Below are positions 43,527 to 51,807 of a stretch of 64,000 bases of DNA, piece after piece. Position numbers and translations under genes: made by a program. Each line of letters starts with the position of its first letter. The stretch's first letter is position 1. The notes below the pieces were generated by a model. It had not been told where the DNA came from. It ran no database searches and saw only the letters and a list, made by a program, of their open reading frames with translations. The stretch comes from Thermopolyspora flexuosa (lineage in GTDB: Bacteria > Actinomycetota > Actinomycetes > Streptosporangiales > Streptosporangiaceae), in assembly GCF_006716785.1 (NCBI RefSeq), contig NZ_VFPQ01000001.1, forward strand, positions 3,410,001 through 3,474,000, given 5' to 3'.

Positions 43527-44795
43527 TCAGACCGCCATCGGCGTGAGCAGGTCCAGCGTGAGCGCGGCCGAGCAGGAGAAGTCCCGGCAGCCCAGGCCGG
43601 AGCCGTCGAACGGGTCGAAGCACTCGCGGAACCCGGCCTGGCGCACCAGCCGCAGCGTCGCCGCGGTGACGCCGGCCGCGAGCGGCGCCCGCCCGTGCGT
43701 GAGCGCGCCCTGGCACACCAGCCAGTTCGCGCTCACCCAGGACGGCCCCCGCCAGTAGCGGGTGCGGTCGAACTCGGCCGCGCGCACCTCGCAGCTCGGC
43801 ACCGGGTAGCCGGTGGTGCCCATGAACCGGGGCGACTCGAGCAGGTCGATGAGCGCGTCGACCACGTCGGTGGGCAGGCCGGGGTCGAGCAGCGGCGCGA
43901 ACCCGCCCACGGTGCCCACCGGGATCGGCCCGCCGGCGCGCAGGTCGAGCGCGAGGAACCCGCGCCCGTCGTGCCACAGCCGCTCGATCAGCGCCTCCCG
44001 GATGCGCTCCGCCGCCTCCTCGTACGGCTTGGCATCCGCCCCGGCCACCTCGGCCAGGCGGGTCATCGCCCACGTGGAGGCGAGCCAGGCGCCGTTGAAC
44101 AGCGGGTCCTCCACCGCGAACGGGTGCTCGTCGCGTAGGTAGCCCGCCCGGTACCCGGCGTCCCGGTAGCGCGTCGCGAGCCACACGTACCGGTCGAGGT
44201 GGGCGTTGCCCGCCTCCGGGAACGGCAGCGCGGCGAGCGGCCGGTCCCAGGCCGGGCTGTCGTCCATGCCCGACTCCCACGGGTGCACGATCGCGGCGAG
44301 CCCGCCCCCGCCGAGGTCCCGGCTGTCGGTGAGGTAGCGGTGCTGGGCGGCGAGCCGCGGCCACACCCGCCGCACGAACGCGGCGGTCTCCGCGCACGGC
44401 CGGCGCCGCCAGATCCGCCACGCCACGTACGGCTGCAGCGGCGGCTGGGTCAGCCCGGAGGTGGCGATGCCGGGCGGCGCGTCGGGGCACTCGTCCGACC
44501 GCCACACCGACGGCCCCGGGAAGTAGCCGTCGGAGCGGCCGGACCGGAACACGATGTGGGGCAGCATGCCGTCGCGCCACTGCGCGTCGAGCAGTCCGGC
44601 GAGCTCGGCGCGCGCCCGCACCGCCCGGTCGTGCCGGGCGGCGAGCCCGGCCGCCACCAGGGTGGAGTCGAGGTTCCACTGGTGCGGATAGAGGCCTGGG
44701 GCGGGGAGCGTGACCTGTCCGGTCCAGTTCGCGTCGAGCACCGCCACGGCGGCCCGCCCGAGCGCCCCGTCGTCGAGCGCGGGCCGATAGTCCAT
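43527..44795 (-). CDS. GH63/MGH1-like glycoside hydrolase
   Basis: A 422-residue cytosolic (alpha/alpha)6-barrel protein. Segments typical of the GH63 C-terminal and mannosylglycerate/glucosylglycerate hydrolase group are visible: QWNLDSTLVAAGLAARHD, FPGPSVWRSDECPD, IVHPWESGMDDSP (acidic residues), LFNGAWLASTWAMTRLAE and RYWRGPSWVSANWLV. The natural substrate is likely a short alpha-glycoside, perhaps a compatible solute. ATG 44795 is used. No trehalose or glycogen gene is adjacent. Confidence 0.82.
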   Translation of the reverse strand: MDYRPALDDGALGRAAVAVLDANWTGQVTLPAPGLYPHQWNLDSTLVAAGLAARHDRAVRARAELAGLLDAQWRDGMLPHIVFRSGRSDGYFPGPSVWRSDECPDAPPGIATSGLTQPPLQPYVAWRIWRRRPCAETAAFVRRVWPRLAAQHRYLTDSRDLGGGGLAAIVHPWESGMDDSPAWDRPLAALPFPEAGNAHLDRYVWLATRYRDAGYRAGYLRDEHPFAVEDPLFNGAWLASTWAMTRLAEVAGADAKPYEEAAERIREALIERLWHDGRGFLALDLRAGGPIPVGTVGGFAPLLDPGLPTDVVDALIDLLESPRFMGTTGYPVPSCEVRAAEFDRTRYWRGPSWVSANWLVCQGALTHGRAPLAAGVTAATLRLVRQAGFRECFDPFDGSGLGCRDFSCSAALTLDLLTPMAV

Positions 44796-44834
44796 ACGGC
44801 CAGTGTCGCCGCAGGCAGGGCCGCGGAACAAGGG

Positions 44835-44872
44835 CCGAAGGTCACGCCCTTGAGGGCGTGACCTTCGGTTTT
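44835..44872. terminator. Strong terminator between the sigma factor and the glycoside hydrolase genes
   Basis: A perfect 15-bp stem (44835-44849 with 44854-44868; arms begin CCGAAGGTCACG) with a 4-nt loop, followed by TTTT on the plus strand. The nearby genes are both on the minus strand, so it ends the sigma factor transcript. The U-tract orientation would work better on plus-strand (antisense) transcription. Confidence 0.75.
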
Positions 44873-44883
44873 ACGCGCCTGCG

Positions 44884-46026
44884 TCACTCCAGGTAGTCGC
44901 GCAGCATCTGGGCGCGCGTGGGGTGGCGCAGCTTCGCGAGGGTCTTCGACTCGATCTGCCGGATGCGCTCCCGGGTGACGCCGAACTCGCGGCCGACCTC
45001 CTCCAGCGTCCGCGGGTGGCCGTCGCAGAGCCCGAAGCGCAGCTGGATGATGCGCTGCTCCCGCTCCGAGAGCGTGGAGAGGATGTCGTCGAGCTGGTCC
45101 TGGAGCATGATGAACGCGGCCGCCTCCATGGGCACCACCGCGTCGGCGTCCTCGATGAAGTCGCCGAGGTCGGAGTCCTCCTCGCCGATCGGGGACTGGA
45201 GGGACACCGGCTCCTGCGCGATGCGCTGGATCTCGACGACCCGCTCCACCGGCATGTCCATCTCGACCGCGATCTCCTCGGGGGTGGGCTCCCGGCCGAG
45301 ATCCTGGTGGAGCTGCCGCTGCACCCGGACGAGTTTGTTGATCGTCTCGACCATGTGCACGGGAATGCGGATCGTCCGCGCCTGGTCCGCGATCGCCCGG
45401 GTGATCGCCTGCCGGATCCACCAGGTGGCGTACGTGGAAAACTTGTAGCCCTTGGTGTAGTCGAATTTCTCGACGGCGCGAATGAGGCCGAGATTGCCCT
45501 CCTGGATGAGGTCGAGGAAGAGCATGCCGCGCCCGACATACCGTTTCGCTATCGAGACGACCAGCCGCAGATTCGCCTCGATCAGGCGCTGTTTGGCGCG
45601 CTCACCCTCCCAGACCAGCTCCTCCAGTTCCGGGGACGGATGATCGGCGGCCGACAGCCGGGCCTCGGCGAACAGCCCCGCTTCGATCGCTTTGGCGAGC
45701 TCCACCTCCTCCTCAGCGGTGAGCAGCGGCACCCGGCCGATCTCCCGCAGGTAGATGCGGACGAGATCGCTGGTCGGTGCCCGTCTGCCGAGGTCGTCCT
45801 CCTCGGCGCGTAGCGAGTCGTCCTCGTTGGGCTCGAGAACCTCCACACCGTTGTCGGCGAGCATCCGCACGACGCCGTCGAGTTCGTCGGGCGGAAGCTC
45901 GGAGCGGTCGAGCGCGGCGGCCACGTCGTCGACGGTGACCCCGCCGCGTTCCCTTCCTCTCGCCATCAGATCGGCCATCCGGTCCACCGCCGGAGGCCCA
46001 CTCGTTGGCAGCACCGATGCACCCAC
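44884..46026 (-). CDS. RNA polymerase sigma-70 factor, principal/HrdB type
   Basis: A 380-residue sigma factor with regions 1.2 to 4. [18 protein letters not shown] (1.2), [25 protein letters not shown] (2.1-2.2, split here by family alignment), [16 protein letters not shown] (2.4), then region 3 and region 4 [24 protein letters not shown]. The N-terminal region 1.1 is short compared with Streptomyces HrdB, so a group 2 sigma cannot be excluded. GTG 46026 has no clear ribosome site. It lies 132 bp downstream of dnaG, the usual order of the macromolecular synthesis region. Confidence 0.92.
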   Translation of the reverse strand: MGASVLPTSGPPAVDRMADLMARGRERGGVTVDDVAAALDRSELPPDELDGVVRMLADNGVEVLEPNEDDSLRAEEDDLGRRAPTSDLVRIYLREIGRVPLLTAEEEVELAKAIEAGLFAEARLSAADHPSPELEELVWEGERAKQRLIEANLRLVVSIAKRYVGRGMLFLDLIQEGNLGLIRAVEKFDYTKGYKFSTYATWWIRQAITRAIADQARTIRIPVHMVETINKLVRVQRQLHQDLGREPTPEEIAVEMDMPVERVVEIQRIAQEPVSLQSPIGEEDSDLGDFIEDADAVVPMEAAAFIMLQDQLDDILSTLSEREQRIIQLRFGLCDGHPRTLEEVGREFGVTRERIRQIESKTLAKLRHPTRAQMLRDYLE

Positions 46027-46099
46027 GCAACACAGTCTGCGCTATAAGTACGGCAAAACGGCAGACCCATTTTTGTCACGTGAGGTAAGACGACCACCC

Positions 46100-46160
46100 T
46101 TACCAAATCGAGATCGGATCAAGGTTTAATCGATCTCGAAAATGGAAAGGGTAATTTTTT
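46100..46160. promoter_or_regulatory. AT-rich hairpin between dnaG and the sigma factor gene
   Basis: CGAGATCG (46109-46116) pairs with CGATCTCG (46131-46138), and outer TTACC (46100-46104) pairs with GGTAA (46150-46154), followed on the plus strand by TTTTTT. The spacer (46027-46158) is far more AT-rich than its flanks. It may end the dnaG transcript partly and hold the sigma factor promoter, as in other macromolecular synthesis operons. Confidence 0.45.
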
Positions 46161-48051
46161 ACGCGCCCGTGGCGCGCTCGCGGAGCACCCGGCGCTGCTG
46201 CTCGAGCGCGACCAGCTCGCCGAACAGCCGGTTGTACTCCTGACGCTGCTCCATCGGGTTGAGCCGCTCCATGCGCGCCTTCACCTGGACCAGCACGCGG
46301 GTGACCGCCATCTCGCCGAGCCGGGCGAGCGTGGCCGAGGCGTAGCGCTCCTCCCCCTCGGGCGTGACCGCGATCGGCTCGACCGCGAGCCGGGTCACCA
46401 GGGCGCGCAGCCGCTCGTCGGCGGTGGCGGCGAGCAGCCGGTCCACCCAGGGCTGCCCGCCCGGGCCGGCCGCGGCGGTGCCCCCGGCCGCGGCGATGAG
46501 CTCGTAGACGGCCGCGTACTCCGGCACGGTGAACGTTCCGGCGCCGAGCGCGTCGAACTCCGGGCCGAGCAGCGCCGGGCGCTGTACGGCGAGCTTGAGC
46601 ACCTCCAGCTCCACCCGTGCGGCCGGGTTCGCCGCATCGGCCGCGGGACGGGACGGCCGGGCGGCGGCGCGGCCCGCCGTACGCCCCCGGCCGCCGCCGC
46701 GGCCGGCCGCCTCCTGCACCCGCCGCAGCACGAGCTGCTCGTCGAGCAGGCCCAGCCACCGGTCGAGGTCGACGGCGTACCGCTTGCGCAGCGCCGGGTC
46801 CTTGATCGCGGCCACGATCGGCGCGGCCGCGTCCAGGGCGGCGATCCTGCCCTCGTTGGTGCCGAGGTCGTAGCGGTTGATGGTGCTGCGGATGGCGAAC
46901 GCGAACAGCGGCTCGCGGCTCGCGATCAGGTCCCGCACGGCCGCGTCGCCCTGCTTGACCCGCAGGTCGCACGGGTCGAGCCCGTCGGGCTGGACGGCGA
47001 CGAAGGTCTGGGTGACGAAGCGCTGCTCGCCGGAGAACGCGCGCAGCGCGGCCTTCCGCCCCGCCTCGTCGCCGTCGAAGGTGAAGATCACCTCGCCGCG
47101 GAACTCGTCCTGGTCGAGCAGGATCCGCCGCAGGATCTTGATGTGCTCGTCGCCGAACGAGGTGCCGCAGGTGGCGACCGCGGTGGGCACGCCCGCCAGG
47201 TGGCAGGCCATCACGTCGGTGTACCCCTCGACGATCACGGCCTGGGCGCGCCGGGAGATCTCCCGCTTGGCCAGGTCGATGCCGTACAGCACCGAGCCCT
47301 TCTTGAAGATCGGGGTCTCCGGGGTGTTGAGGTACTTGGGGCCGTCCTCGGCTTCGTTGAGCTTGCGCGCGCCGAAGCCGATCACCTCGCCGGTGATGTC
47401 GCGGATCGGCCAGAGCAGCCGGCCGCGGAACCGGTCGATCGGCCCGCGCCGCCCGTCCCGGGCGAGCCCGCCCTTGATCAGCTCGGCGGGGGTGAAGCCG
47501 CGGGCGAGCAGGTGGCGGGAGAGCGCGTCCCAGGCCTGCGGCGCGTACCCGACGCCGAACCGCTCGGCGTCGGCCCGCTCGAACCCGCGCTCGGCGAGGA
47601 ACCGCCGCCCGGCCGCGGCCTCCGGGGAGGCGAGCTGCTCGGCGTAGAACTCGGCGGCGACGCGGTGCGCCTCCACCAGCCGGGTGCGCTCGCTCTGCTC
47701 CCGCCCGGGCACGTAGCCGCCCTGCTCGTAGCGGAGCTTGATGCCCGCCCGCTGGGCGAGCCGCTCGACCGCCTCGGTGAAAGACAGGTGCTCGATTTCA
47801 CGGACGAAGGTGATGACGTCCCCGCCCGCGCCGCAGCCGAAGCAGTAGTAGTAGCCCCGCGACGGGGTGACGTTGAACGAGGGGGTCTTCTCGTCGTGGA
47901 ACGGGCACAGGCCCTTGAGGTTGCCGCCTCCCGCGTTGCGCAGCTGGATGTGCTCACCGATCACCTCGGCGATCGGTGAGCGCTCCCGTACGAGAGCGAT
48001 GTCCTCGTCACTGATGCGCCCGGCCACGCAGTGAGTGTATTGCTCCGGCAT
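46159..48051 (-). CDS. dnaG: DNA primase
   Basis: A 630-residue primase that makes RNA primers for replication. The N-terminal CHC2 zinc domain has [12 protein letters not shown] and [12 protein letters not shown]. The TOPRIM core includes [16 protein letters not shown] and [18 protein letters not shown]. The C-terminal helicase-binding part is Ala/Arg-rich. ATG 48051 has GAGG 3 nt upstream; GTG 48027 is an alternative. Convergent side: sigma factor gene downstream, divergent M23 peptidase gene upstream. Confidence 0.97.
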   Translation of the reverse strand: MPEQYTHCVAGRISDEDIALVRERSPIAEVIGEHIQLRNAGGGNLKGLCPFHDEKTPSFNVTPSRGYYYCFGCGAGGDVITFVREIEHLSFTEAVERLAQRAGIKLRYEQGGYVPGREQSERTRLVEAHRVAAEFYAEQLASPEAAAGRRFLAERGFERADAERFGVGYAPQAWDALSRHLLARGFTPAELIKGGLARDGRRGPIDRFRGRLLWPIRDITGEVIGFGARKLNEAEDGPKYLNTPETPIFKKGSVLYGIDLAKREISRRAQAVIVEGYTDVMACHLAGVPTAVATCGTSFGDEHIKILRRILLDQDEFRGEVIFTFDGDEAGRKAALRAFSGEQRFVTQTFVAVQPDGLDPCDLRVKQGDAAVRDLIASREPLFAFAIRSTINRYDLGTNEGRIAALDAAAPIVAAIKDPALRKRYAVDLDRWLGLLDEQLVLRRVQEAAGRGGGRGRTAGRAAARPSRPAADAANPAARVELEVLKLAVQRPALLGPEFDALGAGTFTVPEYAAVYELIAAAGGTAAAGPGGQPWVDRLLAATADERLRALVTRLAVEPIAVTPEGEERYASATLARLGEMAVTRVLVQVKARMERLNPMEQRQEYNRLFGELVALEQQRRVLRERATGA

Positions 48052-48165
48052 GCGCCTCAGCGATGCCGTACCGCAACCAATCGGTTGTGATATCCGGTCG
48101 TATGTGGACGAACCGTCCGTTACAAAGAAGAGTTAGCGAACCGTACAGAAGTGGCGGGGGTTTCG

Positions 48166-49164
48166 ATGCGTTCGGGGAGAGTCGCGGCCCTGGGTGGGCT
48201 GGTGCTGCTGGCGGCCGGTTGCACCGGGCCCGGCGTGCCCGGTCTCGGCGCGCCGTCGATCCCGCCGACCAACCCCGCCGCGGCCGAGTTCGACCCGACC
48301 CCGGCGCCCGCCGCCATGCCCGAGCCCGACGACGAGGCCGCTGACGCGGCGAACGACGGGGAGGGCCAAAGCTTCCGCACCAACCCGTCGGCCGCCCCCT
48401 CCCCCTCCGGCGAGCCCGCCGCGATCCCCGGCCGGGAGACCGGCGCGCCCGGCGCCACGCCGTTACCCACCCCTGGGGTGACCGGCGACGGCCCGGTCCG
48501 CATCCCGCCGCCGAAGCTGTCCGACTACACCTACGTGTTCCCGGTCCAGGGGTGCAAGGTCAGCTACGCCCGCAAGCTGCTCGTGCTGCCCAAGACGACG
48601 ATCTGGGCGAAGCGCGGCTGCCGCTTCGTCGCCCCGGTCGACGGAACCGTGCACGAGGTGAACACCGTGGACCGCTGGTCGCCCGCGACCGACCGCGGCC
48701 AGGACCGGGAGGGCAAGTTCGTCTCGATCATCGGCGTCGACGGCGTGCGCTACCTCGGCGGCCACCTCGACTCGGTCGCCCGCGGCATCAAGCCGGGCAT
48801 GAAGGTGAAGGCCGGGCAGGTGCTCGGCCGGGTCGGCAACAGCGGCAACGCCGCCGGCCAGGCGACGAACCTCTACTTCGCCGTCTCCTGGGAGGCCCCC
48901 GCCGACTACTGGTGGGTACGGCGCGGCATGGTCAAGCCGTGGAACTACCTCGACGCCTGGTACGACGGCAACCGCACCTACTCGCCGCGCAGGGAGATGC
49001 TCGCGCTGCGCAAGCGCCTCGGCGCGACCCCGCCGTGCACCGTGCTGTGCGCGAGCAAGCAGCAGCCGGTGCGGTCCCGGCCCACGCCGCAGCCGACCAC
49101 GAAGCCCAAGCCGAAGCGGACCAAGAAGCCCGAGGAGATCATCCTCACCCCGCAGCAGCAGTGA
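48166..49164 (+). CDS. M23-like peptidase-fold lipoprotein
   Basis: A 332-residue lipoprotein: signal with lipobox LLAAGCTG, a long Pro/Ala/Glu linker (residues 20-120) and a C-terminal lysostaphin-like M23 domain. The family segment RYLGGHLDSVARGIKPGMKVKAGQVLGRVGNSGNA is present. Only one of the usual zinc His pairs is clear (GGHLD); the first His (normally H-x3-D) reads CRFVAPVDGT and the final HxH reads YFAVS. It is thus probably non-hydrolytic and binds peptidoglycan or an enzyme. The tail is Lys/Pro/Thr-rich. ATG 48166 has GGGGG 5 nt upstream. Confidence 0.82.
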   Translation: MRSGRVAALGGLVLLAAGCTGPGVPGLGAPSIPPTNPAAAEFDPTPAPAAMPEPDDEAADAANDGEGQSFRTNPSAAPSPSGEPAAIPGRETGAPGATPLPTPGVTGDGPVRIPPPKLSDYTYVFPVQGCKVSYARKLLVLPKTTIWAKRGCRFVAPVDGTVHEVNTVDRWSPATDRGQDREGKFVSIIGVDGVRYLGGHLDSVARGIKPGMKVKAGQVLGRVGNSGNAAGQATNLYFAVSWEAPADYWWVRRGMVKPWNYLDAWYDGNRTYSPRREMLALRKRLGATPPCTVLCASKQQPVRSRPTPQPTTKPKPKRTKKPEEIILTPQQQ

Positions 49165-49173
49165 CCGGCGGGG

Positions 49174-50433
49174 TCAGACCTCGGCGAGCGGCACCTCGGG
49201 GTCGGCGAGCCGCTTGGCGTCCACCGACCGGCCGGCGCGGATCATCGCCTGCAGGTCCGCGACGACCTCCCAGACGTTGACGTTCATCGCGGCGACCACG
49301 GTGCCGTGCCGCAGCCAGAACGCGATGAACTCCAGGTCCTCCACCGAGCCGCGGTAGACGATCTCGTCGTGCCCGGTGATGTCGCCGCTGAACTCCATGC
49401 CGAGCTCGAACTGGTCGCTGTAGAAGTACGGCACGCGGTCGTAGACGACCTGCTCGCCGAGCATGGCCCGCGCCGCCGCCGGGCCGCCGTTGCGCGCGTT
49501 CGCCCAGTGCTCGACCCGGATGTGCCGCCCGAGCAGCGGGTTGTACGACCGGGCGACGTCCCCCGCGGCCCAGATCGCCGGGTCGCTGGTGCGCAGCGAC
49601 GCGTCGGTGACCACCCCGTTCTCGACCTCGAGCCCGGCGTCCCGGGCGAGCTCCACGTTCGGGGTGACGCCGATCCCGGCCACCACGGTGTCGGCGCGCA
49701 GCACCTCGCCGGTGGACAGCACCGCCTCGCGCACCCGGCCCGGCCGCAGGCCCCGCCCCGCGTCCTGCCCGTCCTCCTCGCCGGGGCCGGCCTCCGCGCC
49801 GCGCAGCTCGGTCACCGCCGCCCCGAACCGGAACCGCACGCCGTGCCGCTCGTGCAGCCGGGCGAAGATCCCGCCCACCTCCGGCCCCAGCACCCGGTAG
49901 AGCGGGGCCGGGTCGGGCGACACCACGGTCACCTCGCACCCGGCCTGTCGCGCCGCCGCGGCGGTCTCCAGCCCGATCCAGCCCGCCCCGGCGATCACCA
50001 CCTCGCCGCCGCGGGCGAACGCCTCGCGCAGCGCCTGGCTGTCGGCGATCGTGCGCAGGTAGTGCACCCCGGCCAGGTCCGCGCCCGGCACGTCCAGCCG
50101 CCGCGGCGTCGCCCCGGTGGCGAGCAGCAGCCGCTCGTACGGCAGCGCCGACCCGTCGGTGAGCAGCACCCGCCGCGCCGCGCGGTCGATCGCGGTCGCG
50201 GCCACCCCCAGCCGCAGCTCGACGCCCTGCTCGCCGTACCAGCCCGCCTCGTGCACGTAGACCGAGCTCAACTCGGCGGTGCCCTGCAGGTAGCCCTTGG
50301 ACAGCGGCGGCCGCTCGTACGGATGCTCCTGCTCGGCCCCGACCAGGACCAGCTCGCCGGTGTAGCCCTCGGCCCGCAGGGTCTCGGCGGCCCGCGCCCC
50401 GGCGAGCCCGGCCCCGATGATCACAATCGCCAT
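49174..50433 (-). CDS. FAD-dependent NAD(P)H oxidoreductase (ferredoxin reductase type)
   Basis: A 419-residue flavoprotein. FAD site: IVIIGAGLAGARAAETLRAEG; NAD site: VVIAGAGWIGLETAAAARQAG; the second FAD motif: DPAIWAAGDVARSYNP. These and the C-terminal reductase domain match putidaredoxin/rhodocoxin reductase-like enzymes that pass electrons to a ferredoxin, often for cytochrome P450s. Neither ferredoxin nor P450 gene is nearby. An acidic insertion (AEAGPGEEDGQDAG) is present in the NAD domain. Confidence 0.92.
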   Translation of the reverse strand: MAIVIIGAGLAGARAAETLRAEGYTGELVLVGAEQEHPYERPPLSKGYLQGTAELSSVYVHEAGWYGEQGVELRLGVAATAIDRAARRVLLTDGSALPYERLLLATGATPRRLDVPGADLAGVHYLRTIADSQALREAFARGGEVVIAGAGWIGLETAAAARQAGCEVTVVSPDPAPLYRVLGPEVGGIFARLHERHGVRFRFGAAVTELRGAEAGPGEEDGQDAGRGLRPGRVREAVLSTGEVLRADTVVAGIGVTPNVELARDAGLEVENGVVTDASLRTSDPAIWAAGDVARSYNPLLGRHIRVEHWANARNGGPAAARAMLGEQVVYDRVPYFYSDQFELGMEFSGDITGHDEIVYRGSVEDLEFIAFWLRHGTVVAAMNVNVWEVVADLQAMIRAGRSVDAKRLADPEVPLAEV

Positions 50434-50442
50434 GCCCGCTCC

Positions 50443-51708
50443 TCATCTCCTCGACGCGTCGCGCAGGTGCCGATGCCAGGCCACGGCCGAGGTGTCGGTC
50501 AGCGACGCGAGTTGGTCGATCACCACCCGGAGGCGCGCGGCGTCGTCCGGCGCGTCCAGGAACGCCTGCCGCAGCGCGGGTTCCAGCGTCGCCGGGGCGT
50601 CCCGCATGATCAGGTGCGCGAGCTCGGCGAGCAGCTCGCGCTGCCGCGCCCGGTTCGCGTTGTGGTCCTCGCGGGTCATCACGTAGTGCACGGTGACGCC
50701 CTTGAGCAGCACGCACTCGAGCCGGGTACGGCGCGGCACCACGAGGTCCCGCCCGCCCGCCTCCAGGGTGGCGACCTCGGCGGCCCGGCAGAACCGTCCG
50801 ATCAGGGCGCTGGTGAGGCTCTTGAGCGCGACCAGGCGGGCGAGCCCGCCGTCCGCGGTGCGGCCGGGCCAGATCGGGTCGGTCACCAGCCGGGTGAAGG
50901 TCTCCTCCAGCTCGTTGAGGTCGGCCCCGGCGAGCTCCCGGCCGTACCACTCGAGCGTGCGCAGGCACACCTCGTGCCGCTCGGCGGGGTCGGCGAGCGC
51001 CTCGAGGGTCACGTGCCCCGAGTGCAGCGCGTCCTCCAGGTCGTGGACCGAGTAGGCGACGTCGTCGGCCCAGTCCATCACCTGCGCCTCGAAGCACAGC
51101 CTGCCCTCGGGCGACCCGGCGCGGAACCACTCGAACACCGGCAGGTCGTCCTCGTAGACGCCGTACGGCCCGGTGCCGCCGGGGCGGCGGGACCGCGGCC
51201 AGGGGTACTTGCAGCTCGCGTCGAGGCTCGCCCGGGTGAGGTTGAGCCCGGCGCTGCGCCCGTCCTCGGTGAGCACCTTCGCCTCCAGGCGGGTGAGCAG
51301 CCGCAGGCTCTGCGCGTTGCCCTCGAAACCGCCGCAGGGCGCGGCGAGCTCGTCGAGCACGATCTCGCCGTTGTGCCCGAACGGCGGGTGCCCGAGGTCG
51401 TGGGCGAGGCAGGCGGTCTCCACCAGGTCGGGGTCGCAGCCGAGCGTCTTGCCCATCTCCCGGCCGATCTGCGCGCACTCCAGCGAGTGGGTGAGCCGGG
51501 TACGCGGGATGTGCCGGCCCTGGTCGATCACGTCGCCCGGGCCGACCACCTGGGTCTTGGCCGCGAGGCGGCGCAGCGCCGCGCTGTGCAGCACCCGCGC
51601 CCGGTCGCGCTCGTACGGACTGCGCGCCGGATTGCCCGGCGGCTCGGGCACCCAGCGAGCCTGCCGGAACGCGGCATCCTGCCCATTTCGCTCGACGTAA
51701 CGCCTCAT
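50443..51708 (-). CDS. dgt: Deoxyguanosinetriphosphate triphosphohydrolase-like protein
   Basis: A 421-residue HD-domain enzyme that hydrolyses dGTP (or other dNTPs) to the nucleoside and triphosphate. Motifs: SPYERDRARVLHSAALRRLAAKTQV, RTRLTHSLE, the HD pair AHDLGHPPFGHNGE and MDWADDVAYSVHDLEDAL. It is in the order dgt then dnaG known from actinobacteria, here separated by two other genes. ATG 51708 is used; GTG 51732 lies upstream. No strong ribosome site for either. Confidence 0.94.
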   Translation of the reverse strand: MRRYVERNGQDAAFRQARWVPEPPGNPARSPYERDRARVLHSAALRRLAAKTQVVGPGDVIDQGRHIPRTRLTHSLECAQIGREMGKTLGCDPDLVETACLAHDLGHPPFGHNGEIVLDELAAPCGGFEGNAQSLRLLTRLEAKVLTEDGRSAGLNLTRASLDASCKYPWPRSRRPGGTGPYGVYEDDLPVFEWFRAGSPEGRLCFEAQVMDWADDVAYSVHDLEDALHSGHVTLEALADPAERHEVCLRTLEWYGRELAGADLNELEETFTRLVTDPIWPGRTADGGLARLVALKSLTSALIGRFCRAAEVATLEAGGRDLVVPRRTRLECVLLKGVTVHYVMTREDHNANRARQRELLAELAHLIMRDAPATLEPALRQAFLDAPDDAARLRVVIDQLASLTDTSAVAWHRHLRDASRR

Positions 51709-51807
51709 GGGAGAAGGTGTCTTACCCACCACCAGACGTCACAAAGCGCCGGGGCGCCGAATCGCTCGTCGCGATCGACGCCCCGGCCGGATGTGAGCGA
51801 ACGACGG

